DNA of 64,000 nucleotides, taken from Georgenia wutianyii (GTDB lineage: Bacteria; Actinomycetota; Actinomycetes; Actinomycetales; Actinomycetaceae). Shown here piece by piece: positions 41,394-49,374 of this stretch. The stretch lies in contig NZ_CP040899.1 of assembly GCF_006349365.1 (NCBI RefSeq), forward strand, positions 2,294,001 through 2,358,000. Direction: 5' to 3'. Made by a program: the position numbers and the translations under genes. Positions within the stretch are counted from its first letter, which is position 1, and each line of letters begins with the position of its first letter. The notes beneath the pieces are model-generated. The model was not told the origin of the DNA, ran no database searches, and saw only the letters and a list, made by a program, of their open reading frames with translations.

Positions 41394-41879
41394 TCACCGC
41401 TCGAGGCGCGGGCCCGCTGCCGGGTCCGCGCGGTAGGCCAGCGTGTCGGCGAGCCGCTGCCGGGACGACGGCGTGAGGTCGGCGGGCAGCGCGTCGAGCT
41501 CGAACCAGCCGACGGCCGTGGCCTCGTCGTCGGCGACGTGCGCCTCGCCGTCGAGGTGACGGCACCAGAACGTGAGGTCGAGGTACTGGGCGACGTCGCC
41601 GTTGGGGTAGGTCACCGGCTCGCCCGCCCGGACCGCCGTGAGGGCGAGCACCTCGGCGCGCACGCCGGTCTCCTCGGTGACCTCGCGGAGCAGGCCGAGC
41701 GCGGGCTGCTCCCCCGGCTCGAGGATCCCCGAGACGAGGGCCCACCGCCCGGTGTCGGAGCGGCGCACGAGCAGGACCCGGTCACGCGCGTCGAGGACGA
41801 CGCCGGTGACGCCGGGCAGCCACAGCAGGTCGTGGCCCACATGCTCGCGCAGGGCGGTGATGAACGGCGGGACGGGCAC
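41394..41879 (-). CDS. Nudix hydrolase
   Basis: A 161-residue Nudix protein. The full Nudix box G-x5-E-x7-R-E-x2-E-E-x-G is present (GILEPGEQPALGLLREVTEE followed by TG, about residues 50-72). The start is a GTG at 41879. Nudix enzymes hydrolyse nucleoside diphosphates linked to other groups, such as oxidised dNTPs, NADH or ADP-ribose; the C-terminal half gives no further clue to the substrate. It is convergent with deoD. Confidence 0.9.
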   Translation of the reverse strand: MPVPPFITALREHVGHDLLWLPGVTGVVLDARDRVLLVRRSDTGRWALVSGILEPGEQPALGLLREVTEETGVRAEVLALTAVRAGEPVTYPNGDVAQYLDLTFWCRHLDGEAHVADDEATAVGWFELDALPADLTPSSRQRLADTLAYRADPAAGPRLER

Positions 41880-41892
41880 GCCGCCGACCCTA

Positions 41893-41928
41893 GCCCGCCC
41901 ACCGGGCGGGCACGATCCAGCGCTCGGC
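41893..41928. repeat. Hairpin joined to a half copy of the dispersed palindrome
   Basis: GCCCGCC/GGCGGGC forms a small hairpin at 41893-41911; directly attached is CACGATCCAGCGCTCGGC, the right half of the palindrome at 30309. It lies upstream of the Nudix start and 24 bp beyond the DUF916 gene stop. Confidence 0.55.
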
Positions 41929-41951
41929 GGGAACGGAGGAGAGGGACCGGG

Positions 41952-43013
41952 TCAGCGGGGGGCGGTGGCTGTGGGCTCGGGGAGGCCTGCGCCGGCGACC
42001 GCCTCGGCGACGGCGGCGGCCACGCGGCGGTCCTCGGCCCGGCGGCGCGCGCGGGCCCGCAGGCGGGAGAGGACGACGAGCCCGGCGAGCGCGGCGAGGC
42101 CGAGCGTCACGGACCACGGCGGGGTCCACACGGCGAACTCGGCGCGGGCGAGCGGCATGAGGCGTTCGACGCCGACCGGTGCCCCCTCGGCCATGACCGC
42201 GCCGGTCGTGCGCACGAGCGGCCACACTCCCTCGAGCTCGACGGTGCGCTGGAAGCTGGTCCCCGGCAGCATCTCCTCGAGGTCGACGACGACGGAGCTG
42301 CGTCCCCCCAGGCCGAGCAGCCCGGAGAAGCTCACCGTGTGCCGGCCGCTGAGCCGCACGTTGCCGGTGTTCTCCAGTGTGAAGGTCACGGTGGCGACCC
42401 CGGCCTCCCACGGCAGCCAGGAGCCGGAGTGCTCGACCTCGACGTCGCTGATCCCCAGGGACGGTTCGAGCTCGCCCTCGACGCGCAGGTGGAGGCGCGC
42501 GCCCAGGCGCCGGTCCACCTTGAGCCCGTCACCGGCGTCGGCCGGGCCGAGGGAGGTGACGATGCCGCCGGCGTAGTCCCCGGGGGTGACGTTGGGCGGC
42601 ACGGTGAGGCGGAAGTCGATCTCCACGGCCTCCCCGGCGCCGATGGTCACCTCGTCGGCGGCGAGGGTGACCCACGCGCCGACGTGCTCGGAGGGGGTGC
42701 CGGCGGGCAGCAGGTCGAGCTGGGCGCTCTCGTTGAGGAACCCGTCGGCGGCGTACACCGCGACGGTGAGCTCCCGCTCGGAGTAGTTGGTGACGACGAT
42801 GGCGTCGTCCAGGGTCTGGCCGGGGGTGAGCTCGTACTGGTAGTTCGCCCGCGCCTCGCCGTGCGCGTTGTCGGCGGTCTTCACCCCCCACGTCACCTCC
42901 TCCGGCTCGGTGGTGGCGGAGGCGGGTCCGGGCCACCCGAGCAGGACGACGGCGACGACGGCGAGCGCCGCGAGCAGCGTGGCGAGGAGGCGGCGGCTCT
43001 CGGTGGCGACCAT
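41952..43013 (-). CDS. DUF916 / WxL-interacting-type surface protein
   Basis: A 353-residue protein with an N-terminal signal (MVATESRRLLATLL... cleaved near ASA), an extracellular region of two beta-sandwich modules (EVTWGVKTADNAHGEARANYQYELTPG, then VTPGDYAGGIVTSL typical of DUF916), a membrane segment near residue 310 and a short basic, Ala-rich cytoplasmic tail. In Firmicutes such proteins bind peptidoglycan and hold WxL proteins. GGAAGGA precedes the ATG at 43013. It follows the WxL-like gene on the same strand after a strong hairpin, so the two are probably partners. Confidence 0.8.
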   Translation of the reverse strand: MVATESRRLLATLLAALAVVAVVLLGWPGPASATTEPEEVTWGVKTADNAHGEARANYQYELTPGQTLDDAIVVTNYSERELTVAVYAADGFLNESAQLDLLPAGTPSEHVGAWVTLAADEVTIGAGEAVEIDFRLTVPPNVTPGDYAGGIVTSLGPADAGDGLKVDRRLGARLHLRVEGELEPSLGISDVEVEHSGSWLPWEAGVATVTFTLENTGNVRLSGRHTVSFSGLLGLGGRSSVVVDLEEMLPGTSFQRTVELEGVWPLVRTTGAVMAEGAPVGVERLMPLARAEFAVWTPPWSVTLGLAALAGLVVLSRLRARARRRAEDRRVAAAVAEAVAGAGLPEPTATAPR

Positions 43014-43056
43014 GGGGACTGTCCTTCCGGGGTGCAACGGGTGGTGCGAGGTGGAT

Positions 43057-43099
43057 GGTGCCGCCCCGCCCGAGGGTGGGTCCCGGGCGGGGCGGCACC
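43057..43099 (-). terminator. Hairpin between the WxL-like and DUF916 genes
   Basis: A 16-bp perfect GC-rich stem (GGTGCCGCCCCGCCCG with its complement) 9 bp after the WxL-like gene stop. It could attenuate rather than fully stop transcription into the DUF916 gene. Confidence 0.6.
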
Positions 43100-43107
43100 G
43101 GTCTGGG

Positions 43108-44388
43108 TCAGCTGAGCGCGGTGAGCGTCAGCGTCGCGTTGTACGTGCCCGACTCGACGGACACCGGGAGCTTGAGCTCGAGGTCGGCGCCCAGGAGGGC
43201 CGACCCGCGCTCGTGACCGGCGTCCGCGCTGCCGAGCGTGCGGGAGACGGACAGGCCCTCTCCCTCGTCGAAGCCCGAGGCCACCGGGGCGCCGGCGACG
43301 GCGCCGCCGTCGTTCTCCAGCACCTGCGGCGTCCAGCCGAGGTACTTGCCCGACACGGTCTCGTCACCGGCGCGGAAGTCGGAGACCTGACCCGAGATCG
43401 ACCACTGCGGGGCGTCGATGCGGGTGTCGGTCACGCGGACCGGGTTGAGCGTGCCGTCGGCCACGAAGTGGTCACCGTTCTCCACCGCGACACCGAGGTC
43501 GACGAGGTTGCTCGTCGAGTCGATCGTCCAGACGAACTCACCGGCGTCGGGCTCGGGCACGACGACGACGACGGACTGGTCGCCGTCGGCGGGACCGGCC
43601 GCCGGAGCGGAACCGGAGTACTCGCCGTCGACGGTGCCCGCGGTGTTGCCGGGACCGAAGTTCGCGGCCGGCTCGTTGCCGTCGAGGACGACGGTGCCGA
43701 GCACGGTCGTGCCCGCGACCTGGAGGTTGGCGGTGTTGCCGGAGAGCGTGAGGTCGCCGCCCACCGTGTTGCCCCACTGGTCCGCGCCGCCGTCGGCGGT
43801 GGCGCCGATGAGGACGTCGCGGGAGCTGCCGCTGACGACGACGCTGCCGGTGACGACCGTGCCGGCGAGGGACACTCCCCAGCCGCTGCCGTCGATGGAC
43901 AGGTCGCCCTCGATGCTCGTGCGCAGGACGTCGACGTAGTTGGCGGCGAGCGTCGACACGGAGCCCTCGACCGAGCTGTCGTTGATCTCGACGTCGATGC
44001 CACCGACCTCGACGTTCCCGCCGACCGCGAGGTCGTTGAGGTAGAGGAAGCCGCCGCGCAGCCCCTCGGAGTAGGACACGACGTCGCCGCTGACGGACGT
44101 GCCGTCGAGGGAGATGCCGTAGGTGTCGATACCGATGACGTCGCCGTCGACGGTGACCGAGGTGGCGTCGAGCCAGCCGTCGGCGCCGACGGTGATGCTG
44201 CCGTTGACGGTGGCCCCACCGAGGACGCAGGTGGCGCCGTCGGGGACGACGAGGTCCCCGGAGATGGTGGCGTCGCCGAGGTCGTCGGTGCAGTCGGTCG
44301 TGGCCGCGCTCGCCGACGGGGCGGCGATCGCGACGAGAGCCGCAGCCGCGATCGCGGCGGTCGGCGTCTTCCAGTGCTTGAGGATCAT
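43108..44388 (-). CDS. Secreted WxL-like domain protein with beta-solenoid-like repeats
   Basis: A 426-residue exported protein (signal peptide cleaved near PSASA, residue 28). Residues about 35-250 form a repetitive Gly/Val/Thr/Asp pattern with phrases such as GDLVVPDGATCVLGG, GSITVGADG, GDVIGIDTYG, consistent with a beta-solenoid (bactofilin/polymer-forming type). The C-terminal 170 residues match the WxL layout: RVTDTRIDAPQWSISGQVSD, KYLGWTPQVLEN and a final LTLTAL strand, although the Leu of WxL is Ile or Val here. WxL domains attach non-covalently to the wall. It is upstream of the DUF916 gene, its likely anchor. Confidence 0.75.
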   Translation of the reverse strand: MILKHWKTPTAAIAAAALVAIAAPSASAATTDCTDDLGDATISGDLVVPDGATCVLGGATVNGSITVGADGWLDATSVTVDGDVIGIDTYGISLDGTSVSGDVVSYSEGLRGGFLYLNDLAVGGNVEVGGIDVEINDSSVEGSVSTLAANYVDVLRTSIEGDLSIDGSGWGVSLAGTVVTGSVVVSGSSRDVLIGATADGGADQWGNTVGGDLTLSGNTANLQVAGTTVLGTVVLDGNEPAANFGPGNTAGTVDGEYSGSAPAAGPADGDQSVVVVVPEPDAGEFVWTIDSTSNLVDLGVAVENGDHFVADGTLNPVRVTDTRIDAPQWSISGQVSDFRAGDETVSGKYLGWTPQVLENDGGAVAGAPVASGFDEGEGLSVSRTLGSADAGHERGSALLGADLELKLPVSVESGTYNATLTLTALS

Positions 44389-44404
44389 GTCAGGTCTCTC
44401 CTTC

Positions 44405-45418
44405 TCAGCCGCGGAGGGCGGCGATGGCTTCGTAGCTGCGGGCGGCGTTGCCCAGCGAGTCGCGCTCGTACCCGGGCGCCGGGTTGGTGGAGGCGTCGTC
44501 CTGCTCCCAGAGGCCGAAGCGCTGGCCGCGGTCGCGGGTGGCGGACAGGAACTCCTGGAAGTTGATGTCGCCGACCCCGAACTCGACGTAGTTGTACCCG
44601 TTGCCGACGTCCGGGTTGACCTTTCCGTCCTTGAGGTGGAGGAGCGGGAATCGGCGCGGGTTGGCGTTGATGTAGTCGATGGGGCGGAACCCGGGGAACT
44701 GGTGCGCACCGACGTGGGCCCAGTAGACGTCCATCTGGAGGTAGACCCAGTCGGGGTTGGTGTTCTCCATGAAGAAGTCGTAGCGGCGGGTGTTCGGCGC
44801 GTCGCTGAGGAAGCCGAACTCGCCCGCGTGGTTGTGCGCGTACAGCTTGATGCCGCGGGCCTTGGCCTTCTCGCCCATGAGGTTCCAGTTGTCGGCGGCC
44901 TGTCCCCACCCGGCGACGGTGTTGTTGTTCGTGACGGCGCCACCCTGGCCGAGGTGCGGCATGCCGAGGGTCTCGGCGATGTCGAGCTGCTCGTCGATGT
45001 TCGAGGGGTTGAGGTTGACGTGGGCACCCACGGCCCGCAGGCCGTTGTCGTCGAGGAGCTGACGGATCTCCGCGGGGGTGATCTCGCCGGCGCCGCCCTG
45101 CGTGTAGCCGGCGAACTCGATCTCCGAGTAGCCGATCGCGGCGAGCTCCTCGAAGAGCGTACGGAAGCCGATGCTGTTGGCGCCGCTCAGCTTGTCGCGG
45201 ACGCTGTACAGGATGATGCCGAGCTTGTTCAGCGGGACGAGGCGGTTGCGGCCGCCGGAGGGTGCGGCCCCGGGGATGGAGCCGACAGCCGCACCGGCGG
45301 TGGTGCCGACCGCGGCGCCGAGACCGACGGCCACGGAGGAGGCCGCCAGCGCCTTGAGCATGCTGCGGCGGCTCATCGGCCGGTTGGGGATCGTGGGGTG
45401 GGCGTGCTCGTGACTCAT
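44405..45418 (-). CDS. Tat-exported TIM-barrel protein (sugar phosphate isomerase/epimerase family)
   Basis: A 337-residue AP-endonuclease-2-type barrel. The N-terminus has a twin-arginine signal (MSRRSMLKALAASSVAVGLG) preceded by a 14-residue extension. Barrel blocks follow: IILYSVRDKL, GYSEIEFAGY, GAHVNLNP, KLYAHNHAGEFG, QMDVYWAHVGAH and LHLKDGK, which include typical metal-ligand His, Glu and Asp residues. Family members isomerise or epimerise sugars; exported ones are often found with sugar dehydrogenase-like proteins, as here. The substrate is unknown. It is downstream of the large sugar-dehydrogenase gene across a hairpin. Confidence 0.85.
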   Translation of the reverse strand: MSHEHAHPTIPNRPMSRRSMLKALAASSVAVGLGAAVGTTAGAAVGSIPGAAPSGGRNRLVPLNKLGIILYSVRDKLSGANSIGFRTLFEELAAIGYSEIEFAGYTQGGAGEITPAEIRQLLDDNGLRAVGAHVNLNPSNIDEQLDIAETLGMPHLGQGGAVTNNNTVAGWGQAADNWNLMGEKAKARGIKLYAHNHAGEFGFLSDAPNTRRYDFFMENTNPDWVYLQMDVYWAHVGAHQFPGFRPIDYINANPRRFPLLHLKDGKVNPDVGNGYNYVEFGVGDINFQEFLSATRDRGQRFGLWEQDDASTNPAPGYERDSLGNAARSYEAIAALRG

Positions 45419-45437
45419 GACTCTCCTTCGAGTGGGG

Positions 45438-45472
45438 GTGCGGGGCCGGCCGGCGGACGGCCGGCCCCGCAC
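45438..45472 (-). terminator. Hairpin after the sugar-dehydrogenase-like gene
   Basis: A 15-bp perfect stem GTGCGGGGCCGGCCG with its complement and a 5-nt loop, 13 bp beyond the stop at 45485 and before the TIM-barrel gene. Confidence 0.7.
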
Positions 45473-45484
45473 GGAGGGGGTTGA

Positions 45485-48400
45485 CTACTTGACGACGAGG
45501 CTCGTGATGACCGAGCTCGCCGTGGTGTTCGCGGTCGCCGTGTGGACCACCGTGACCTGGTAGGTCCCGGCGGCCAGCCTCGGCAGGGTGACGACGGCGT
45601 CACCGTTCTCGTCGAGCGTGGCCTTGAGCATGGCCACGGTCGAGACACCGCGCTTCACCTGGACGGTGACCTCGCCGGACCCGGGCAGGCCCGTCACGGT
45701 CTCGGCGTGGATGTCGACCTTCGCCGCGACGGCCGGCTTGACCGACGCGACCTCGGCGGTGAGGACGGTCGACGCCTTGGTGACGATGAGCCGTGCCGTG
45801 GTCTGCGAGGCCTTGAAGGTCCCGTCGGCCAGGTAGGCGACACCCAGCGTGTGCGTCCCGACGGCGAGGCGCTCGTCGAGCGCCACGGTCGCCGAGCCCT
45901 CGCTGAGCGTCCCGCGCCCGACCTCACGGCCACCGCTCGTGACGACGACCTCACCGGACGGCGTACCACCCTCACCCGAGACGGTGACGACGACCTCGCC
46001 GGGCGTCCCGTAGACGGTCCGCAGGGAGGTGACCGACGCACGCGTCGTCGACTCGACCGTCGGCTCGTTCGGGGCCGCGCGGTCGATGGTGAAGGAGACA
46101 GTGCCGACCTCGGAGACCAGCCCGGCCGCGTCCGTGGCCCGGTAGAGGACCGTGTACGCGCCGTCGTCGGAGAACGTCACACCGAACTGCTGGTTCGCCG
46201 CGAGGTTGGACCAGGACGTCCCGCCGTTGACCGAGTACTGCACGGTCTGGACCGCGCCGTTGTCCTGGGCCTGGACCGAGAGCCGGACCGGGACGTTGTA
46301 GACGCCACCGACGCCCGTCGGCGCGGCCGGGTTCAGCGTGTGCGCGACGGTCGGGACCTGGACGTCGGAGATGCCCGGGCCGCGGAAGACCAGGGAGTCC
46401 ACGGCGAGCTCGTCCGCGGAGGTGACGAAGAGCTGTCCGGTGCCGGTAGGGGCGTCCGCGAAGGTCACCTCGACGTCCTTCCAGCCCGCGCCGGCGGGGA
46501 TCTGCGCGGTGGCGAACGGTGCCGCGTCGGCGGCACCCCAGCGCAGCTGGACCTGGCCGCCGCCGGAGGCCCGGACGGTCACGCCGTCGATGCCCACGAG
46601 GTTGACCGGGTCGTAGCGCAGGAAGTCCCCGCTGCCGAGGCCGCGCACGGCGTTGCCGCCGCCGGCGGACTCGTCGGCGTAGGAGACGACGCCGCGCCGC
46701 TCGATGGCGTGCTCGGCCTGCTGCGTCTTCGGGTTGAGACGCGCGGTGGCCTCACCACGGGCCGCCGGGACGCCGTTGTGGCCCCCGTCGGTGTACGTGA
46801 CGACGACGGCGCCGTAGAGGTTGGCGCCCGGCCCGTGCTCCGGGGAGTTCGGGTCGGTCCGGAAGACGCCCTGGCACCCGGTGCCGGTGGACTCCGGGTG
46901 GGCGTGCTCGTCGTGGCCCAGGCCGTAGGTCCAGCTCACGCGGGAGCAGACGGTCTCGGTGCCGTCCTCGGCGTCCTGGGTGGTCACCTGGAACGGGATG
47001 ACCTGACCCCAGTCGAAGAACCCGCCGTTGGCCGGGTAGCGGAGGGAGACCTCCGGCGCCTGGTTGCCGACGGAGATCTGCCGGGAGGTGAGGCCGAACT
47101 TGCCCTGGGGGTCGCTGACCCGCAGACGGGCGTTGTACAGGCCGAGCTCGGTGTAGGTGTGGGTAGCCGTGGCCCCCGTGGCGTCGAAGGTGCCGTCACC
47201 GTCGAAGTCCCACTCGTAGGTCATCGCCGAGCCCTCGGGGTCGACGGAGGCCGACGCGTCGAAGGCCACCTGGAGCGGGGCCGCGGAGGAGGAGATCGGG
47301 GTGGCGGTGAACGTGGCGCGCGGCGCCTTGTTCCCCTCGGCGTAGGAGATCCGGTAGAGCCCGGCGTCCGGGTTGGCCCGGAAGAAGCCGTCACCGTAGT
47401 CCAGGACGTACAGCGAGCCGTCCGGACCGAACTCGAGGTCCATCGGGTTGTCGATGGGCGGGACGTTGTCGAACGTCAGCGCCCGGTTGGGCATGAAGTC
47501 CTCGATGTGCGTGACCTCGAAGGACTCCCAGTCCAGCGTGAACGCCGCGATGTAGTCCTGGGAGAACTCGGAGAAGAAGTTCTTCTCGTCCCAGTACTCG
47601 GGGAACTTGGCGGTCGAGGGGTTCTCCGGGTCGTAGTGGTAGACCGGACCACCCATCGGGCCCTGGCCGTTGCTGGTGCCGAAGTTCACCAGCTCGTCCC
47701 ACGGCTGGTCGCCGGGGTTGTCGCCGTAGTACAGCGTGGCCGGGAAGGCCGGGGGCAGCTCGACGAGGCCGGTGTTCCACCGCGAGTTGTTGCGCAGGTC
47801 CTCCGGGTCGAAGAACTCGCGCGGGCTCGCCGTCGCGTAGTCCCACTCGTTGTAGGGGGCGTTGGGGCCGTGGACGTAGGGCCACCCGGCGTTGACCGGG
47901 TTGTCCAGGGACACGACATTCCACTCGACGTAGCCCATCGGGCCGCGGTTCGGGTTGGCCGCGGCGACCGCGCTGCTCGCGTCCGGGCCGTAGTCGCCCC
48001 ACGACAGGGAGTTCGTCCCCGGGTCGACCTCGATCCGGAAGGGGTTGCGGGCACCCATGACGAAGATCTCCTCGCGGACCTTGTCGCGGACGTCGTCGTA
48101 CTCCTCGCCCGTGAAGAGGTTCCCCTCGGGGATCGTGTACGTGGCGCCGGGTCCGGGCTCGACGCCGGCCTCGATCTCCTCGAGGACGTCGATCCGCAGG
48201 ATCTTGCCGCGCAGGTCGTTCGTGCTGCCCGCGCCGCGACGCGCGTCGAAGCCCGGGTTCAGGCCCGGGGCGTCGTTGTTCGGCGCGAAGCCGTTGGCGC
48301 CGGGGGTGCTCGCCGGGGTGTTGTCACCCGTGCTGAGGTAGAGGTTGCCCTCGCCGTCGAAGTCGATGTCGGCGCCGACGTGGCAGCACTGCCCGCGCTG

Positions 48401-49018
48401 GGCCTCGACCTTGAGGAGCTCCTGCTCGGACGCGAGGTCGATGGAGTTGCTCTCCGCGTCCCACTGGAAGCGGGACAGCACGTTGTAGCCCAGCCACTGG
48501 TCCCAGTACGTCTCGTCCTGGCCCGCGGGCAGGGTGTTGGGCGCGTTGCCCACCGGCGTGGAGGCCGGGTAGGGGCGGCCCGTGGAGGGGGAGGTCCCGG
48601 AGAGCTCGACCGGGGCGTAGACGAGGTAGACCCAGTTGTTCTCCGCGAAGTCCGGGTCGATCGCGATGCCCTGGAGCCCGTCCTCGGAGTTCGCGTAGAC
48701 GGGGATCGTGTTGATGACACGGGTGACGCCCGTGTTCGGGTCGGTGAGGCGGACGTCGCCGTTGCGGGCGGTGTGCAGGACCCGCCCGTCGGGCAGGACG
48801 GCCATGTCGATCGGCTCGCCGACGTCCTTGGTCAGGGTGACCTTCTCGTAGTTGGACCAGTCGAGCGCCGCCGCGGCGCCCGGCTCGGCATCGTGGTCGA
48901 CGCCGTCGTGCGCCATCGCGGGCACACCGGCGACCGCGAGGCCGGCCGCCGTCAGGGCCCCGGCGACCGTCGCCGCGAGCCCGCGGCGCAGTCGTGTCCG
49001 GGAATTGTTAGCATCCAT
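45485..49018 (-). CDS. Secreted PQQ-type sugar dehydrogenase-like protein with PKD, carbohydrate-binding-like and Ig-like domains
   Basis: A 1177-residue exported protein. The signal peptide ends near residue 36 (AMAHDG). Residues about 50-550 form a glucose/sorbosone-dehydrogenase-type propeller (VGEPIDMAVLPDGRVLHTAR, QCCHVGADIDFDGEGNLYLS, VMGARNPFRIEVDPG, LDYGDGFF). A PKD domain follows (FDASASVDPEGS), then a module with Val-Thr-Val-rich strands and a beta-sandwich resembling CBM6 (AGGGNAVRGLGSGDFLRYDPV), another Ig-like unit (YSVNGGTSWSNL) and two C-terminal bacterial Ig-like repeats. GAAGGAG lies 12 nt before the ATG. It likely oxidises or binds sugars at the cell surface. PQQ dependence is not proven by sequence. 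Confidence 0.85.
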   Translation of the reverse strand: MDANNSRTRLRRGLAATVAGALTAAGLAVAGVPAMAHDGVDHDAEPGAAAALDWSNYEKVTLTKDVGEPIDMAVLPDGRVLHTARNGDVRLTDPNTGVTRVINTIPVYANSEDGLQGIAIDPDFAENNWVYLVYAPVELSGTSPSTGRPYPASTPVGNAPNTLPAGQDETYWDQWLGYNVLSRFQWDAESNSIDLASEQELLKVEAQRGQCCHVGADIDFDGEGNLYLSTGDNTPASTPGANGFAPNNDAPGLNPGFDARRGAGSTNDLRGKILRIDVLEEIEAGVEPGPGATYTIPEGNLFTGEEYDDVRDKVREEIFVMGARNPFRIEVDPGTNSLSWGDYGPDASSAVAAANPNRGPMGYVEWNVVSLDNPVNAGWPYVHGPNAPYNEWDYATASPREFFDPEDLRNNSRWNTGLVELPPAFPATLYYGDNPGDQPWDELVNFGTSNGQGPMGGPVYHYDPENPSTAKFPEYWDEKNFFSEFSQDYIAAFTLDWESFEVTHIEDFMPNRALTFDNVPPIDNPMDLEFGPDGSLYVLDYGDGFFRANPDAGLYRISYAEGNKAPRATFTATPISSSAAPLQVAFDASASVDPEGSAMTYEWDFDGDGTFDATGATATHTYTELGLYNARLRVSDPQGKFGLTSRQISVGNQAPEVSLRYPANGGFFDWGQVIPFQVTTQDAEDGTETVCSRVSWTYGLGHDEHAHPESTGTGCQGVFRTDPNSPEHGPGANLYGAVVVTYTDGGHNGVPAARGEATARLNPKTQQAEHAIERRGVVSYADESAGGGNAVRGLGSGDFLRYDPVNLVGIDGVTVRASGGGQVQLRWGAADAAPFATAQIPAGAGWKDVEVTFADAPTGTGQLFVTSADELAVDSLVFRGPGISDVQVPTVAHTLNPAAPTGVGGVYNVPVRLSVQAQDNGAVQTVQYSVNGGTSWSNLAANQQFGVTFSDDGAYTVLYRATDAAGLVSEVGTVSFTIDRAAPNEPTVESTTRASVTSLRTVYGTPGEVVVTVSGEGGTPSGEVVVTSGGREVGRGTLSEGSATVALDERLAVGTHTLGVAYLADGTFKASQTTARLIVTKASTVLTAEVASVKPAVAAKVDIHAETVTGLPGSGEVTVQVKRGVSTVAMLKATLDENGDAVVTLPRLAAGTYQVTVVHTATANTTASSVITSLVVK

Positions 49019-49188
49019 AGCGTGGTGCAACTCCTTCTCAGGGTTCATCACTGGGACCGGGCCCCTCGTCCGTGGCAAGGGGTGGGGCTCGGTCTCTGCT
49101 GTCTCCGGCCGGTCGACGCCGGCCGCGCGCGTAGTGCGTCACCTCCTCATCAAGGTGGGCTCGTGGTCAACGGCGACCACTGACGCCG

Positions 49189-49217
49189 AAACTAGAGACG
49201 GTTCTGTCGGGTGTCAA
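49189..49217 (-). promoter_or_regulatory. Promoter of the sugar-dehydrogenase-like gene
   Basis: On the minus strand a perfect TTGACA (49212-49217), 17-bp spacer and TAGTTT (49189-49194). It is the best sigma-70-like match in the window. Confidence 0.7.
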
Positions 49218-49238
49218 CCAAAAGTCCACCAGTCGGTA

Positions 49239-49253
49239 TGGCCAATTTGGTCA
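49239..49253. promoter_or_regulatory. Operator candidate, 15-bp palindrome
   Basis: TGGCCAATTTGGTCA: 7-bp arms with one mismatch around a central T, 22 bp upstream of the -35 box. The TGGCCA half differs from the GGCAA sites of the uronate region. Confidence 0.4.
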
Positions 49254-49374
49254 AGGTTTCTCCCGAACTGGGCGGCACGTGTCGAGATGCCGCTTCCACC
49301 TGCGAAATCGCCCATTCCGCCTGCGCCGGACGGGCGCTCGCGCGACGATGGCCGCCCCGAACCGAGGAGCACCC

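Larger units (their letters stand above)
49019..49374. other. Divergent intergenic region: long leader and promoter
   Basis: A 356-bp gap between the sugar-dehydrogenase-like gene and poxB, clearly lower in GC near 49190-49260. It carries a near-consensus promoter for the former (leader about 164 nt) and a 15-bp palindrome upstream of it. No promoter for poxB was pinned down; no gene is supported. Confidence 0.7.

Noticed and set aside
45542..49183. A 1200-codon + strand open frame
   Set aside because: Antisense shadow of the sugar-dehydrogenase-like gene, whose domains, signal peptide, SD and promoter are all on the minus strand.
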